From: Halanaerobiales bacterium
GTDB lineage: Bacteria; Bacillota; Halanaerobiia; Halanaerobiales; Halanaerobiaceae
Direction of reading: 5' to 3'
DNA: 64,000 nucleotides
NCBI GenBank assembly: GCA_016278485.1
Contig: JADQBT010000010.1
Location: 124,001-188,000 of the forward strand
In this document: piece by piece, positions 1 to 8,249 of the stretch
Layout: every line of letters starts with the position of its first letter
Position numbering within the stretch: the first letter of the stretch is position 1
Program-made: the position numbers and the translations under genes
The notes under the pieces: model-generated
The model's input: only the letters and a program-made list of their open reading frames with translations
The model's database searches: none
Told to the model about the DNA's origin: nothing

Positions 1-567
1 AAACTGTGGTAGCACATGTGGCTGCATTTCTATCACGGAAACATCCTTAGCAAGTTTTGAAAACGATTCAACCATTTCTAAACCAATTAAGCCAGCCCCT
101 ATCACAGCAACTTTTTTTATATTATCCTCTAATGCTTTCTCTTTAATCTGATCTGCATCACTTACAGTTCGTAGTGGAAAAATATTATTTAGATCTATGC
201 CTGGTATTGGTGGTACCACAGGTGAAGCACCTGTAGCAACTATTAATTTATCATATTCATATCTTATTTTTTTATCATTAGCAAGATCTTTAACAAATAA
301 AATATTTTCATCACAATTAATTGTCGTTACTTCATGGCCTGTTTTAACATCAACATTATATCTTTCACTAAAACTTGCAGGTGTATTAACTACAATAGCT
401 TCTCTTTCTTCTATCAGGTCTGAAATATAATATGGTAGGCCACATCCCGCATATGAAATATCGTTATCTTTTTCAAATAATACTATTTCAGCATCTGGAT
501 CAGTTCTCCGAGCTTTTGCAGCTGCACTGGTTCCTGCTGCAACGCCACCGATAACTGCTATTTTCAT
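1..567 (-). CDS. CoA-disulfide reductase / NADH oxidase-like flavoprotein (3' end outside window)
   Basis: FAD- and NAD(P)H-dependent disulfide oxidoreductase that reduces CoA disulfide, persulfide/polysulfide or oxygen in the cytoplasm. The first 189 residues are visible. They show an N-terminal FAD-binding glycine motif (VIGGVAAG, residues 5-12), the single-cysteine active-site motif YAGCGLPYY with Cys42 typical of the CoADR/Nox group, and the start of the NAD-binding motif VIGAGLIG. The ATG at 567 follows a GGGGGG ribosome site. It lies 17 bases after the cysteine desulfidase gene, so the two are probably co-transcribed and may share persulfide or sulfide chemistry. The C-terminus, including any rhodanese domain, is beyond the window, so the exact substrate cannot be fixed. 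Confidence 0.85.
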   Translation of the reverse strand, partial: MKIAVIGGVAAGTSAAAKARRTDPDAEIVLFEKDNDISYAGCGLPYYISDLIEEREAIVVNTPASFSERYNVDVKTGHEVTTINCDENILFVKDLANDKKIRYEYDKLIVATGASPVVPPIPGIDLNNIFPLRTVSDADQIKEKALEDNIKKVAVIGAGLIGLEMVESFSKLAKDVSVIEMQPHVLPQF

Positions 568-584
568 TTGTCATCCCCCCTGGA

Positions 585-1853
585 TTACTTAAAATTTCTC
601 TCTACTGCTTTAAAAAGAGTTTTATTTACTGTGCGTTCCTTAGGATTTGCCAAATCAGCTAAATTTTTCAATGTTATATCCAATTCATGGTTTACAAACC
701 CTGAAGGCAAATAACAGTTTAAATCATCATTCATAAAGTGAAAATGTCTTACTGCAAGTTCAACAGCAGTAATTGCTTTAAATGCACAGCTTCCTTTCGC
801 TCCATCGCAATAAATACCACTTGTGTCACTATAAAGGTTATTAATTCCATTTGTAATTTTCTCACTTTCGTCAGCTAAATACAGTAAAGCAGCTAACAGT
901 CCCGGTGCTGCTGCATAAAAAATCCCGCATAATGCAGACAATCTGCCTACATATGTTTTTGTATAAAATGAAACTAAATGTGCCAGCATAGTTGCCTTAA
1001 ATATTTTCTCATCAGAACTAGCAAATAATAATTTGGCTAATCCGTAAACAGATAGAGTAATTGTAATACCCTGATTCCCACTTCCTGATGAAGCTAGTGC
1101 AGGTAGGGGTACGCCAGACATTCTACTACCAACACCATCTCCTATTTCTGCAGCAACTTCATTCATATCATTAAAAAGAGAAAATTCCCGATAACTATTG
1201 CCAATACCGCAATATGATTTGCGCCGATCAGATTCAGCAACTCTACTATTAATTTGATAAGCTTTCTCCATAAGATCAAAATGTGACTTTGTAAAATTGT
1301 CTTCGATAAGTTCTACAAGTTGTTCAATCGATAATTTTTTTATTTTTTTGGTCAATTCTTTCTCACTTATCTTTATTAAGTTTGCCTTTTGGTCGATATG
1401 ATATACTTCTTTTCCATCTCTTTCTATTGAATAAAGATCACTATGTTTTCCTTTGATAAGCGCCTTGACAATGTTATCGGCCTCAATGATTGCTTCAATA
1501 TAGATAGGTTTTTTATTTTCTAAGACTGTGAATTCGATTTTATCCATTATTTTTGCAGCTAATGGAAGCTTATCGTCAAGTTCTGCCAACACAGTTAATT
1601 TTTTTTGTAATGGATCTTTAGCAAAATATCCTAAGGCTGCTGCGATTTGATTACCGAAATACTTTTTGATGCCAGGTATTCCTGTTGTCATCCCATTTTT
1701 ATAAACATAGCCATCTGTTCTTAATCTAATTCTTTGTAATTTACCTTTACTATGCTCAGCTGCTGCTGCAACTGCAAAAGCCACTGCTCCAGGTTCAGTA
1801 CAACCTTGAGCTATCTCCAACTCAGCTTCAACAAATTGGTCAAGTAAATTCAT
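585..1853 (-). CDS. cyuA: L-cysteine desulfidase, UPF0597/YhaM (CyuA) family
   Basis: Predicted cytoplasmic iron-sulfur enzyme breaking L-cysteine into sulfide, ammonia and pyruvate. The 422-residue protein matches the UPF0597/YhaM family: the conserved GCTEP motif near the N-terminus (Cys18), a central GSGNQGI motif, and the cysteine pair in YCDGAKGSC near residue 350 expected to hold the cluster. The start at 1853 has a GGGG ribosome site. It is the first gene of a two-gene unit with the CoADR-like flavoprotein and lies downstream of a hairpin terminator. A serine dehydratase alpha-chain relative is the main alternative. The family is clear; the substrate follows from characterised relatives. 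Confidence 0.8.
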   Translation of the reverse strand: MNLLDQFVEAELEIAQGCTEPGAVAFAVAAAAEHSKGKLQRIRLRTDGYVYKNGMTTGIPGIKKYFGNQIAAALGYFAKDPLQKKLTVLAELDDKLPLAAKIMDKIEFTVLENKKPIYIEAIIEADNIVKALIKGKHSDLYSIERDGKEVYHIDQKANLIKISEKELTKKIKKLSIEQLVELIEDNFTKSHFDLMEKAYQINSRVAESDRRKSYCGIGNSYREFSLFNDMNEVAAEIGDGVGSRMSGVPLPALASSGSGNQGITITLSVYGLAKLLFASSDEKIFKATMLAHLVSFYTKTYVGRLSALCGIFYAAAPGLLAALLYLADESEKITNGINNLYSDTSGIYCDGAKGSCAFKAITAVELAVRHFHFMNDDLNCYLPSGFVNHELDITLKNLADLANPKERTVNKTLFKAVERNFK

Positions 1854-1942
1854 CTTATCTGGCCCCTTATTTTTCCAATTTTCTTTTTATTTAGATAATT
1901 ATTATTTCTATAATATATGTAAATTTCCTGCTAAAAAATAAA

Positions 1943-1967
1943 AAAAGCAGAGGATGCCTCTGCTTTT
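1943..1967 (-). terminator. Rho-independent terminator after the Spo0E-like gene
   Basis: Eleven-base-pair stem (1943-1953 with 1957-1967) and a three-base loop, followed on the minus strand by a T-rich tract. It lies just after the stop codon of the small gene at 1975-2148 and separates it from cyuA. Confidence 0.85.
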
Positions 1968-1974
1968 GGTATGA

Positions 1975-2148
1975 TTAATTATTATTAATTTTTCTTAGAT
2001 TATTTCTAGTAGACCGAACAATGAGCTTGTCCATTTGTTGGCTTAATTCAATTAGATCTGGCTTCTGCAAATCAATGCCCCCTACATCCAACAGCCGCTT
2101 CCGCAAATTTTCAATATCGAGCATTAGCTGTATTTCATTATTAGACAT
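1975..2148 (-). CDS. Spo0E-like aspartyl-phosphate phosphatase, 57 aa
   Basis: Small protein of the Spo0E family, which dephosphorylates Spo0A-P and so delays sporulation. The 57-residue product begins MSNNEIQLMLDIENLRKRL and carries the family signature ELSQQMD (residues 34-40; SQxxD core) followed by a basic tail. The length and two-helix layout fit the family. The ATG at 2148 has an AGGAGG site, a clear promoter upstream (2189-2217) and a terminator downstream, so it is a self-contained transcription unit. With the SASP gene at 32364 it supports sporulation capacity. Confidence 0.85.
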   Translation of the reverse strand: MSNNEIQLMLDIENLRKRLLDVGGIDLQKPDLIELSQQMDKLIVRSTRNNLRKINNN

Positions 2149-2188
2149 TTTTTGCCTCCTTTTACCATAAATAATCTATATTAAATAA

Positions 2189-2217
2189 ATTATAGCATTT
2201 AATACTTATTTTATCAA
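2189..2217 (-). promoter_or_regulatory. Sigma-A promoter of the Spo0E-like gene
   Basis: On the minus strand, TTGATA (2212-2217), a 17-base spacer, then TATAAT (2189-2194), about 40 bases before the ribosome site of the Spo0E-like gene. Confidence 0.75.
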
Positions 2218-2336
2218 TATATTTTTACAATATTTATATATAATTATCTATAATTCCCATAAAATACTTAAATAAAGCCAATTTTTATAATATTGAGAAA
2301 ATTATTTATTGACTAATTAATACTTATAGTACGTGT

Positions 2337-3194
2337 TCACTCTACTGGCTCAGTTGTATCTTTTCTGGCATGTTCTAATGCTCTTTTAACTGCTACTTTA
2401 TACGCTTCACTGGATTGAGTCGCACCAGTGAAAATTTCTACATCATAACTGTTTTTGGCCACAAATCGACGCGGCATTTCTGCATTAGCAAGAGCTGCTT
2501 CTTCATAATCATAGGTTTCGTAATTTTTCCACTCTCCATCTTTATCTATCTCTTTTAAATTCACCTTAGCAATCTGATCTTCTTTGATTGTAACAAGGGC
2601 TACAGCATATCCATAATCAGTCGGGTCAGAACTACCCTGGAAGGTACCATCATAATAAACGCCTCCAAGTTCACCACTAGCATTACTCATGGCTCTTTTT
2701 ACAGCTTCCTTAAATTTAATACTACTCTGGGTTGCCCCAGAGTAGTTGTCCACTTTCCATGTATCCGCCTGTACAAATTGCTCAGGTAACTCTTGATATG
2801 CTTTTACAGCCGGAAGGTATTTATAATTTTCATAGTCTTTTTCTTGACCAGTATTGGTTACCTCCATGAGATCCACTTCGTTAATATCACCATTTTGAAT
2901 ATCAACTTCTGCCCAGGCATATCCGCGATCATTGGCATCTGAATAGCCCAGATATGTGCCATTTTGATAATCTGCAGCGGCTGCATTACCGTCTACATCA
3001 CCATCTTCGTTATTAATACCATTCTCTTCATTAGTGCCATTCTCATCATTAGTGCCATTCTCATCATTAGTATCAATTCCATCTTCTTCCATATTTTCCT
3101 CACCAGGTTGTTCATCCAACTGTTCACAACCAGCCAGCAATAATAATACCAACATACAAGAAATAATAACAAATAATGTTCTCTTTCTTTTCAT
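2337..3194 (-). CDS. Lipoprotein with two FMN-binding (flavinylation) domains
   Basis: Predicted extracytoplasmic lipoprotein carrying covalently bound FMN. It has a lipobox LAGC (Cys23), then an acidic Asn/Glu/Asp-rich low-complexity linker (residues about 30-70), then two homologous FMN_bind domains. Each domain starts with a G-x-Y/F-x-G-like strand and ends with a flavinylation motif: DNYSGATQSS in the first and EIFTGATQSS in the second, where the last Thr of (S/T)GAT is the expected ApbE acceptor. The architecture recalls Listeria PplA and RnfG/NqrC-type electron carriers. No apbE or rnf gene is in the window. Role by inference: electron transfer at the cell surface or in the periplasm. 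Confidence 0.8.
   Translation of the reverse strand: MKRKRTLFVIISCMLVLLLLAGCEQLDEQPGEENMEEDGIDTNDENGTNDENGTNEENGINNEDGDVDGNAAAADYQNGTYLGYSDANDRGYAWAEVDIQNGDINEVDLMEVTNTGQEKDYENYKYLPAVKAYQELPEQFVQADTWKVDNYSGATQSSIKFKEAVKRAMSNASGELGGVYYDGTFQGSSDPTDYGYAVALVTIKEDQIAKVNLKEIDKDGEWKNYETYDYEEAALANAEMPRRFVAKNSYDVEIFTGATQSSEAYKVAVKRALEHARKDTTEPVE
3012..3083 (-). repeat. Four 18-bp tandem repeats coding the acidic linker
   Basis: Units at 3012-3029, 3030-3047, 3048-3065 and 3066-3083. The second and third are identical and the outer two diverge. They encode six-residue repeats of the NDENGT type in the lipoprotein linker. The pattern fits slippage-driven variation in linker length. Confidence 0.85.
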
Positions 3195-3294
3195 CTATTT
3201 GCCTCCTTAAGTATTTTAATATTATTTTGAGTTAAAAGAGGCATTATTATACTTAAAAATTAATTAATTACCAGCATAATAAATAAAATTATCT

Positions 3295-3570
3295 TCATCC
3301 TATGTCTACTTCTTCCTCTTTACTATTTTTAATTAAATAAAGATTTCTTAAATAAATAAAAGATCCTGTTGATTGACCCACAATAAATACTGGATCTTTC
3401 CTATGAATAGCGTAAATTAACAAAATAAGACTCCCCGCAATACTAAAATACCAGAATGCTGTTGGAATTATACTTTTTTTAGCTTTTTCAGAAGCAAGCC
3501 ACTGAATAAGAAAGCGTAAGGAAAACATAATCTGACCTATAAACCCTAAAACAACCCAGCCTGTCATCAT
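3295..3570 (-). CDS. LAB_N-domain small membrane protein
   Basis: A 91-residue membrane protein of the lipid A biosynthesis N-terminal domain family (LAB_N), found alone or fused to LpxB and to sugar-transfer proteins. It shows about three hydrophobic helices and the typical motifs GQIMFSLRFLIQWLASEK and SIIPTAFWYFSI. It overlaps the GT2 gene by four bases (ATGA), as in many genomes where LAB_N and GT2 genes form a pair acting on polyprenyl-phosphate sugars or lipid A. The biochemical function is unproven. Confidence 0.8.
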   Translation of the reverse strand: MMTGWVVLGFIGQIMFSLRFLIQWLASEKAKKSIIPTAFWYFSIAGSLILLIYAIHRKDPVFIVGQSTGSFIYLRNLYLIKNSKEEEVDIG

Positions 3571-4289
3571 TGATCATCCTCAAAATTATAATAAATTTTT
3601 CTTTTTTGCATCCAACGAATTACCAAAGTATCAAGCAAACCACGCCACAATCTATTATTTATACCATATTTTGATTGGCCAAATTTTCTGGGAAAATGAC
3701 TAATGGGAACTTCTTTTACTTTAAACCCATCCATTCTAGCTAATGTAGGTAAAAAACGATGCATCCCTTTAAAGGGATAGATAGACTCTACTACTTCACT
3801 ACGTAATAATTTCAGTGGACAACCTGTATCCTGAATGTTTTCATTTGTTAACCAGTTTCTGACTCCATTGGCCACTTGAGAAGATATCTTTTTAACTATA
3901 TTATCTTCTCTCTTACTTCGCAAACCAACAACCATATCATATTTGTTAATAAATGGTATTAATAAAAATAGATCAGCCGGATCAACCTGCAAATCCGCAT
4001 CCATTGTTGCTATAAATTTACCTTGTGCCTCTTTAAAACCTGCGTAAAAAGCTGCACTCTGTCCATTATTTTGCGAAAAATGAAACACTTTTAAAATTGC
4101 GCACTCTTTAGCAAGTTCATCCATTAATCTTGAACTACCATCTGTACTGCCATCATCCACATAAATGATTTCATATTTATATTCCTTATCTTTCATAACT
4201 TCTTGAATTCTATCAGTAAGTGGTCGCAAATTTTCATATTCATTAAAAACAGGTACCACTACTGAAATTTCATATTTAAACTGATCCAT
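3567..4289 (-). CDS. GT2 glycosyltransferase, polyprenyl-phosphate sugar synthase type
   Basis: Cytoplasmic-face family 2 glycosyltransferase expected to move a sugar from a nucleotide donor to undecaprenyl phosphate (ArnC / RgtE / dolichol-phosphate-mannose-synthase type). Visible motifs are VVPVFNEYENL, the metal-binding DADLQ region (MDADLQVDPAD) and the C-terminal HFPRKFGQSKYG motif. There are no C-terminal transmembrane pairs in the 240 residues. The ATG at 4289 overlaps the ugd stop (TGATG); the GTG one codon earlier is less likely. Its place between ugd/epimerase and LAB_N suggests a uronic acid or related sugar as cargo. Confidence 0.8.
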   Translation of the reverse strand: MDQFKYEISVVVPVFNEYENLRPLTDRIQEVMKDKEYKYEIIYVDDGSTDGSSRLMDELAKECAILKVFHFSQNNGQSAAFYAGFKEAQGKFIATMDADLQVDPADLFLLIPFINKYDMVVGLRSKREDNIVKKISSQVANGVRNWLTNENIQDTGCPLKLLRSEVVESIYPFKGMHRFLPTLARMDGFKVKEVPISHFPRKFGQSKYGINNRLWRGLLDTLVIRWMQKRKIYYNFEDDQ

Positions 4290-5623
4290 CACTTCTTCAC
4301 TCCTACTCCGTAATATTCAATGCCAAAAGCCTCTACTTCTTTTTGCTGATACACATTGCGAAGATCAAAAAAGATTGGTGACTTCAATAATTCACTAACT
4401 CTTTGCAAATCGAGACGGCGAAATTGATTCCACTCAGTTATTAGAACCAACGCATCAGCTCTCTTCATCACTTCATACTCATTATCACAAAACAAAATGT
4501 CTTTTTCATATTTTTGCAACCGCCAATGAGCTTCATCTATTGCCTGAGGATCAAATGCTTTCACAACAGCTCCTAGTTTAATCAACTCCGGAATAATTGT
4601 TAATGCAGGTGATTCACGCATATCATTAGTATCTGGTTTGAAACTTAGACCTAAAATACCAATAGTCTTACCAGAAAGATCCCCCAAGATATTTTTTATT
4701 TTTTCAACCATATACAATTTTTGTCTATCATTGGCTTCAATACCAGCCTGGATTACTTTCAAATCAAGCTCATGCTCTCTAGCAATATTAACAATAGCCC
4801 TGGTATCTTTAGGAAAACAACTTCCTCCATATCCTGGCCCGGCATGTAAAAACTTACTACTGATGCGTCCATCTTTACCCATTGCTTGAGCTACTTCTTG
4901 AACATCTGCATTAACTTTTTCACAAAGGATAGCCATTTCATTGATAAATGATATCTTAGTAGCTAAAAATGCATTAGCCGCATATTTTATAGTTTCTGCG
5001 GTTTCCAGATTAGTAAAAATAAAGGGTGTATTATTTAAGTATAAGGCCCGATAAACTTCTTTTAAAATACCTCGTGCACGTTCACTTTCTGTCCCAATTA
5101 CAACCCGGTCAGGGTGAGTAAAATCATGGACAGCCTTACCTTCTCTTAAAAATTCAGGATTACTAACAATATCAAAATTAATTTCTATATCTCTTTTATC
5201 TAGTTCATCCTTAATAACCTTTTCTACTTTTCTACCTGTTCCAATCGGTACTGTAGATTTATTAACTATCACTTTATATTGATTCATAACCTGTCCAATT
5301 TTTTTTGCGACAGCCAAGACATTTATTAAATCAGCACTGCCATCTTCCAGAGGCGGAGTACCAACCGCAATAAAAATAACTTCACTTTCATTTATTGCCC
5401 AGGTAATATCTGTTGTAAATCTAATACGATTTTCTACAAAATTACGATTAAATACTTCTTTTAGACTTGGTTCATAGATTGGAATATCTTTGTTTTGTAA
5501 TCTATTTATTTTTTCTTCGTCATTATCTACACTTATAATATTATTGCCAAAATCGGCCAAGCAGACACCACTAACAAGACCAACATAACCTGTTCCAATT
5601 ATGCTTATTTTATTTTTATACAT
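4289..5623 (-). CDS. ugd: UDP-glucose 6-dehydrogenase
   Basis: Oxidises UDP-glucose to UDP-glucuronate with two NAD+. The 444-residue protein has full family length, with the N-terminal Rossmann motif GTGYVGLVSG, the NPEFLREG loop, the catalytic cysteine in GYGGSCFPKDT (about residue 265) and the C-terminal GLSFKPDTNDMRESPA signature. The start follows a GGGGATG-type ribosome site. It lies four bases after the epimerase gene and directly before the GT2 gene, so its UDP-glucuronate probably feeds surface-glycan or lipid A decoration. Confidence 0.93.
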   Translation of the reverse strand: MYKNKISIIGTGYVGLVSGVCLADFGNNIISVDNDEEKINRLQNKDIPIYEPSLKEVFNRNFVENRIRFTTDITWAINESEVIFIAVGTPPLEDGSADLINVLAVAKKIGQVMNQYKVIVNKSTVPIGTGRKVEKVIKDELDKRDIEINFDIVSNPEFLREGKAVHDFTHPDRVVIGTESERARGILKEVYRALYLNNTPFIFTNLETAETIKYAANAFLATKISFINEMAILCEKVNADVQEVAQAMGKDGRISSKFLHAGPGYGGSCFPKDTRAIVNIAREHELDLKVIQAGIEANDRQKLYMVEKIKNILGDLSGKTIGILGLSFKPDTNDMRESPALTIIPELIKLGAVVKAFDPQAIDEAHWRLQKYEKDILFCDNEYEVMKRADALVLITEWNQFRRLDLQRVSELLKSPIFFDLRNVYQQKEVEAFGIEYYGVGVKK

Positions 5624-5627
5624 TTTA

Positions 5628-6581
5628 TCATCCCCGATAAATATTTCTAAGCCAATCTATTTCTCTTTCTAAGCCTGTTGCAAATGCAACTTTAGAACTG
5701 TAGCCAAGTAATTTTGCGGCTTTATTACAATCAGCAGCTGTATGTTTAACATCACCTTTTACTTTATCATCATAAACTATTTTTGTTGTTTCACCAATAA
5801 TCTCTTCCATCATTACTATGGCATCATTTAAGATAATTCCTTCTCCATTACCACCAATATTGAATACTTCTCCTGTGTGTTCACTTCTCGCAGCTAGAAT
5901 ATTTGCTTTGACCACATCGGCTACATATGTAAAGTTTCGGGATTGTTTACCATCTCCAAATATTTTGAGCGTCTCCTTATTTAAAATAGCTTTAATAAAA
6001 ATATGAAAGGCCATATCAGGACGTTGTCCTTCTCCAAAGACAGTGAAATAACGCAAAGAAAGAGTTGGCAACCCAAAATTTTTCCAGTACAAATAGCAGA
6101 GGTTTTCAGCAGCAAGTTTAGAAACACCATAAGGTGAAACTGGTTGTAAACGATTATTTTCTTGCATTGGCAATTTATCTGTATCCCCATAAACAGACGA
6201 TGATGAAGCATAAACAAATTTTTCTAATTGTCCATATTGGGTTGCAGCCTCTAAAAGACGCTGAGTTGCTGTTATGTTATTTTCAGTGTATATCCTAAAA
6301 CTATCACCCCAACTGGCCCTTACACCTGCTTGGGCTGCCTGATGATAAACATATTTAATTTTATAATTAGTCAATAGTTCTAACAGGTTTAATCTATTTA
6401 AATCATTTTCTATAAATACAAAGTTATCATCATTAATTATATCTTTAATATTATTTTCTTTTAAGCTTCTGGAATAATAATCTGTAAAACAATCTATCCC
6501 AATAACTCTTTCACCCTGCCTTAACAAATCTTTGGCTAAATTTGAGCCAATAAAGCCTGCCACACCAGTGATTAGATGCAT
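5628..6581 (-). CDS. NAD-dependent nucleotide-sugar epimerase (UDP-glucuronate/UDP-glucose 4-epimerase-like)
   Basis: Short-chain epimerase of the extended SDR family, 317 residues. It has an N-terminal NAD motif TGVAGFIGSNL, an active-site Ser-Ser-Ser stretch before VYGD, and the catalytic YGVSK (Tyr-x-x-x-Lys). The N-terminal segment GIDCFTDYYSRSLKENNI resembles UDP-glucuronate 4-epimerases. Next to ugd, the likely reaction is UDP-glucuronate to UDP-galacturonate. UDP-glucose 4-epimerase activity cannot be excluded from sequence alone. The gene sits tightly in the envelope operon. Confidence 0.75.
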   Translation of the reverse strand: MHLITGVAGFIGSNLAKDLLRQGERVIGIDCFTDYYSRSLKENNIKDIINDDNFVFIENDLNRLNLLELLTNYKIKYVYHQAAQAGVRASWGDSFRIYTENNITATQRLLEAATQYGQLEKFVYASSSSVYGDTDKLPMQENNRLQPVSPYGVSKLAAENLCYLYWKNFGLPTLSLRYFTVFGEGQRPDMAFHIFIKAILNKETLKIFGDGKQSRNFTYVADVVKANILAARSEHTGEVFNIGGNGEGIILNDAIVMMEEIIGETTKIVYDDKVKGDVKHTAADCNKAAKLLGYSSKVAFATGLEREIDWLRNIYRG

Positions 6582-6584
6582 TTA

Positions 6585-8249
6585 TTATTTGCCTCCTGCC
6601 AATATCTCATTTGCTTCTTTTCTTATCAATAACATATCATCACTGCCAACTCGATATTTTTTTAAATAAAATTCCTTAATTTCATTTTTTGAAAAATGCT
6701 CATAAAATTTTGCAGCATCGTTTGCTATTAAAATAACCGGTTTTTGTTCTGTAAGAAACTTTCGAATACTTTGTGGATCATTTATGATTTTATCAAAATA
6801 AATACCATTATAGAAGACAAAACCACTATCATTATTTAAAGAACCCCAGAGTACCACCGTATCTTCTTTTTGATAAATAGCCGCCATATCTTTTGCTAAA
6901 AACCTCTCTGATTTAACTTGATTTACTACTGGGAATAAAATGCCTTTTAACAACAAAATCAAGATAACGGCAAATACAAACACAACATTAAAAATATTCC
7001 TCTTCTTTTTAAAGAAAAAAGTAACAGCAAAAACAGTCCCACTCAAAAAAAGGAATAAATATATTAGCTGATAAAGTGATCTAAATTGCGGTCGGTCTGC
7101 AAGTGAGAATTGCAGCTCTTCTTTGATCAAATCTGGACCTTGTAAGTAGAATAATCCGCCAACTAGTAATAATATAATAGCAAATATGAAAGTTGGAATA
7201 ACTAATGAATACTTTTCTTTAATCTTTTTATTAAAATGTTGCTGAAAAAACCAAGCAATGATTATTGCAAAGGGCGGGTAAATCTGAAGCAAGTAAACAC
7301 CACGCTTACTTCCAACTAATGAAAAAATAATGAAAATACTAATAAACCAGACCAAAGAATACCTGATTAATGGTGGTAGCTCTTTTCTAAATTTGTATAA
7401 ATAATAAAATGATGATGGTAAAAAAATGGACCAGGGCAAAGCCTGTAGGGGAAAGTTTATTAAATAATAATAGATAGGGTTGGGATGGCCTTGACTACCA
7501 GTTGAATAACCAATTAACTGGTCTATCACCGTAATTTTGAAATAAGAATAACCTGCTTCATTAGTAGCTAATACCACCCAAATTACAGCCGGTAGAAAGA
7601 ATATTAACATACCACTTAACCAATTTATATTTTTTAACGAAGTTGCTTTTTTTTCAATTAGAGCATAGATGATTATCACAGCAACAGGTAGAAGTGAAAT
7701 TGGACTTTTAAATAATACAGCCAATCCCATTAATAAAAATGCAATAAATGATTTCTTAAATTGCTTCTTATTACCGTCTATAAGTTCAAATAATAATAGT
7801 GCTGCAATAGTTGTTGAAAAAACAAGCGGTATATCTAAATTAACACGCATTGATAACCAAAAATACTGACCAGTTGTTGCAAGAATCAAACCTGTTAATA
7901 AAGCAAAATACCAATTAAACTTTTTTCTTAAATATTTAAAAAGATAAGCTAGTATAGCTAAAGATAAAAAAATCACAGGCAAACGAACAGTTCCTACATC
8001 AAGACCCCCCAAAAACTTTCCAAAAAGAGCAATCATAGCAAAAAAGAGGGGAGGCTTTTCATAATAAATACGATTATTCAAATGGGGTATTATCCAGTTA
8101 TCTTCAGCCAACATCTCACGTGCTACTTCTGCATAACGTGGTTCATCAGGAGCCCAAAGGTCATACTGCCAAATATTAAAAACATATAGTAAAGAAATTA
8201 ATATAATGAAATAAATAATCATTTTCTTATTATTTAATTTATTTAACAT
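6585..8249 (-). CDS. GT39-family membrane sugar transferase (ArnT/RgtA-like)
   Basis: Integral membrane glycosyltransferase of about 554 residues that uses a polyprenyl-phosphate-linked sugar on the periplasmic side. It shows the GT39/ArnT hallmark WAPDEPRYAEVAREM in the first external loop (acidic DE pair near residue 35), the YYEKPPLFF motif, many hydrophobic helices, and a soluble C-terminal region. The neighbours make the donor precursor (ugd, epimerase, GT2), so the acceptor is probably lipid A or LPS core. ArnT itself transfers aminoarabinose, but no arn aminotransferase genes are present here, so a uronic acid is more plausible. The preferred ATG is 8249. Confidence 0.78.
   Translation of the reverse strand: MLNKLNNKKMIIYFIILISLLYVFNIWQYDLWAPDEPRYAEVAREMLAEDNWIIPHLNNRIYYEKPPLFFAMIALFGKFLGGLDVGTVRLPVIFLSLAILAYLFKYLRKKFNWYFALLTGLILATTGQYFWLSMRVNLDIPLVFSTTIAALLLFELIDGNKKQFKKSFIAFLLMGLAVLFKSPISLLPVAVIIIYALIEKKATSLKNINWLSGMLIFFLPAVIWVVLATNEAGYSYFKITVIDQLIGYSTGSQGHPNPIYYYLINFPLQALPWSIFLPSSFYYLYKFRKELPPLIRYSLVWFISIFIIFSLVGSKRGVYLLQIYPPFAIIIAWFFQQHFNKKIKEKYSLVIPTFIFAIILLLVGGLFYLQGPDLIKEELQFSLADRPQFRSLYQLIYLFLFLSGTVFAVTFFFKKKRNIFNVVFVFAVILILLLKGILFPVVNQVKSERFLAKDMAAIYQKEDTVVLWGSLNNDSGFVFYNGIYFDKIINDPQSIRKFLTEQKPVILIANDAAKFYEHFSKNEIKEFYLKKYRVGSDDMLLIRKEANEILAGGK

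Noticed and set aside
3012-3083. Short direct repeats that could suggest a CRISPR array
   Set aside because: The units are only 18 bp, have no spacers, and are in frame with the lipoprotein linker, so they are a coding tandem repeat.
4638-4889. Plus-strand open frame inside ugd, and many similar frames opposite real genes
   Set aside because: These lie antisense to well-supported genes, lack ribosome sites and have no recognisable domains; they are shadows of coding sequence.
6585-8249. Aminoarabinose transferase ArnT
   Set aside because: No arnA/arnB/arnD-type genes are nearby; the local precursor genes fit a uronic acid better, so only the GT39 family is called.
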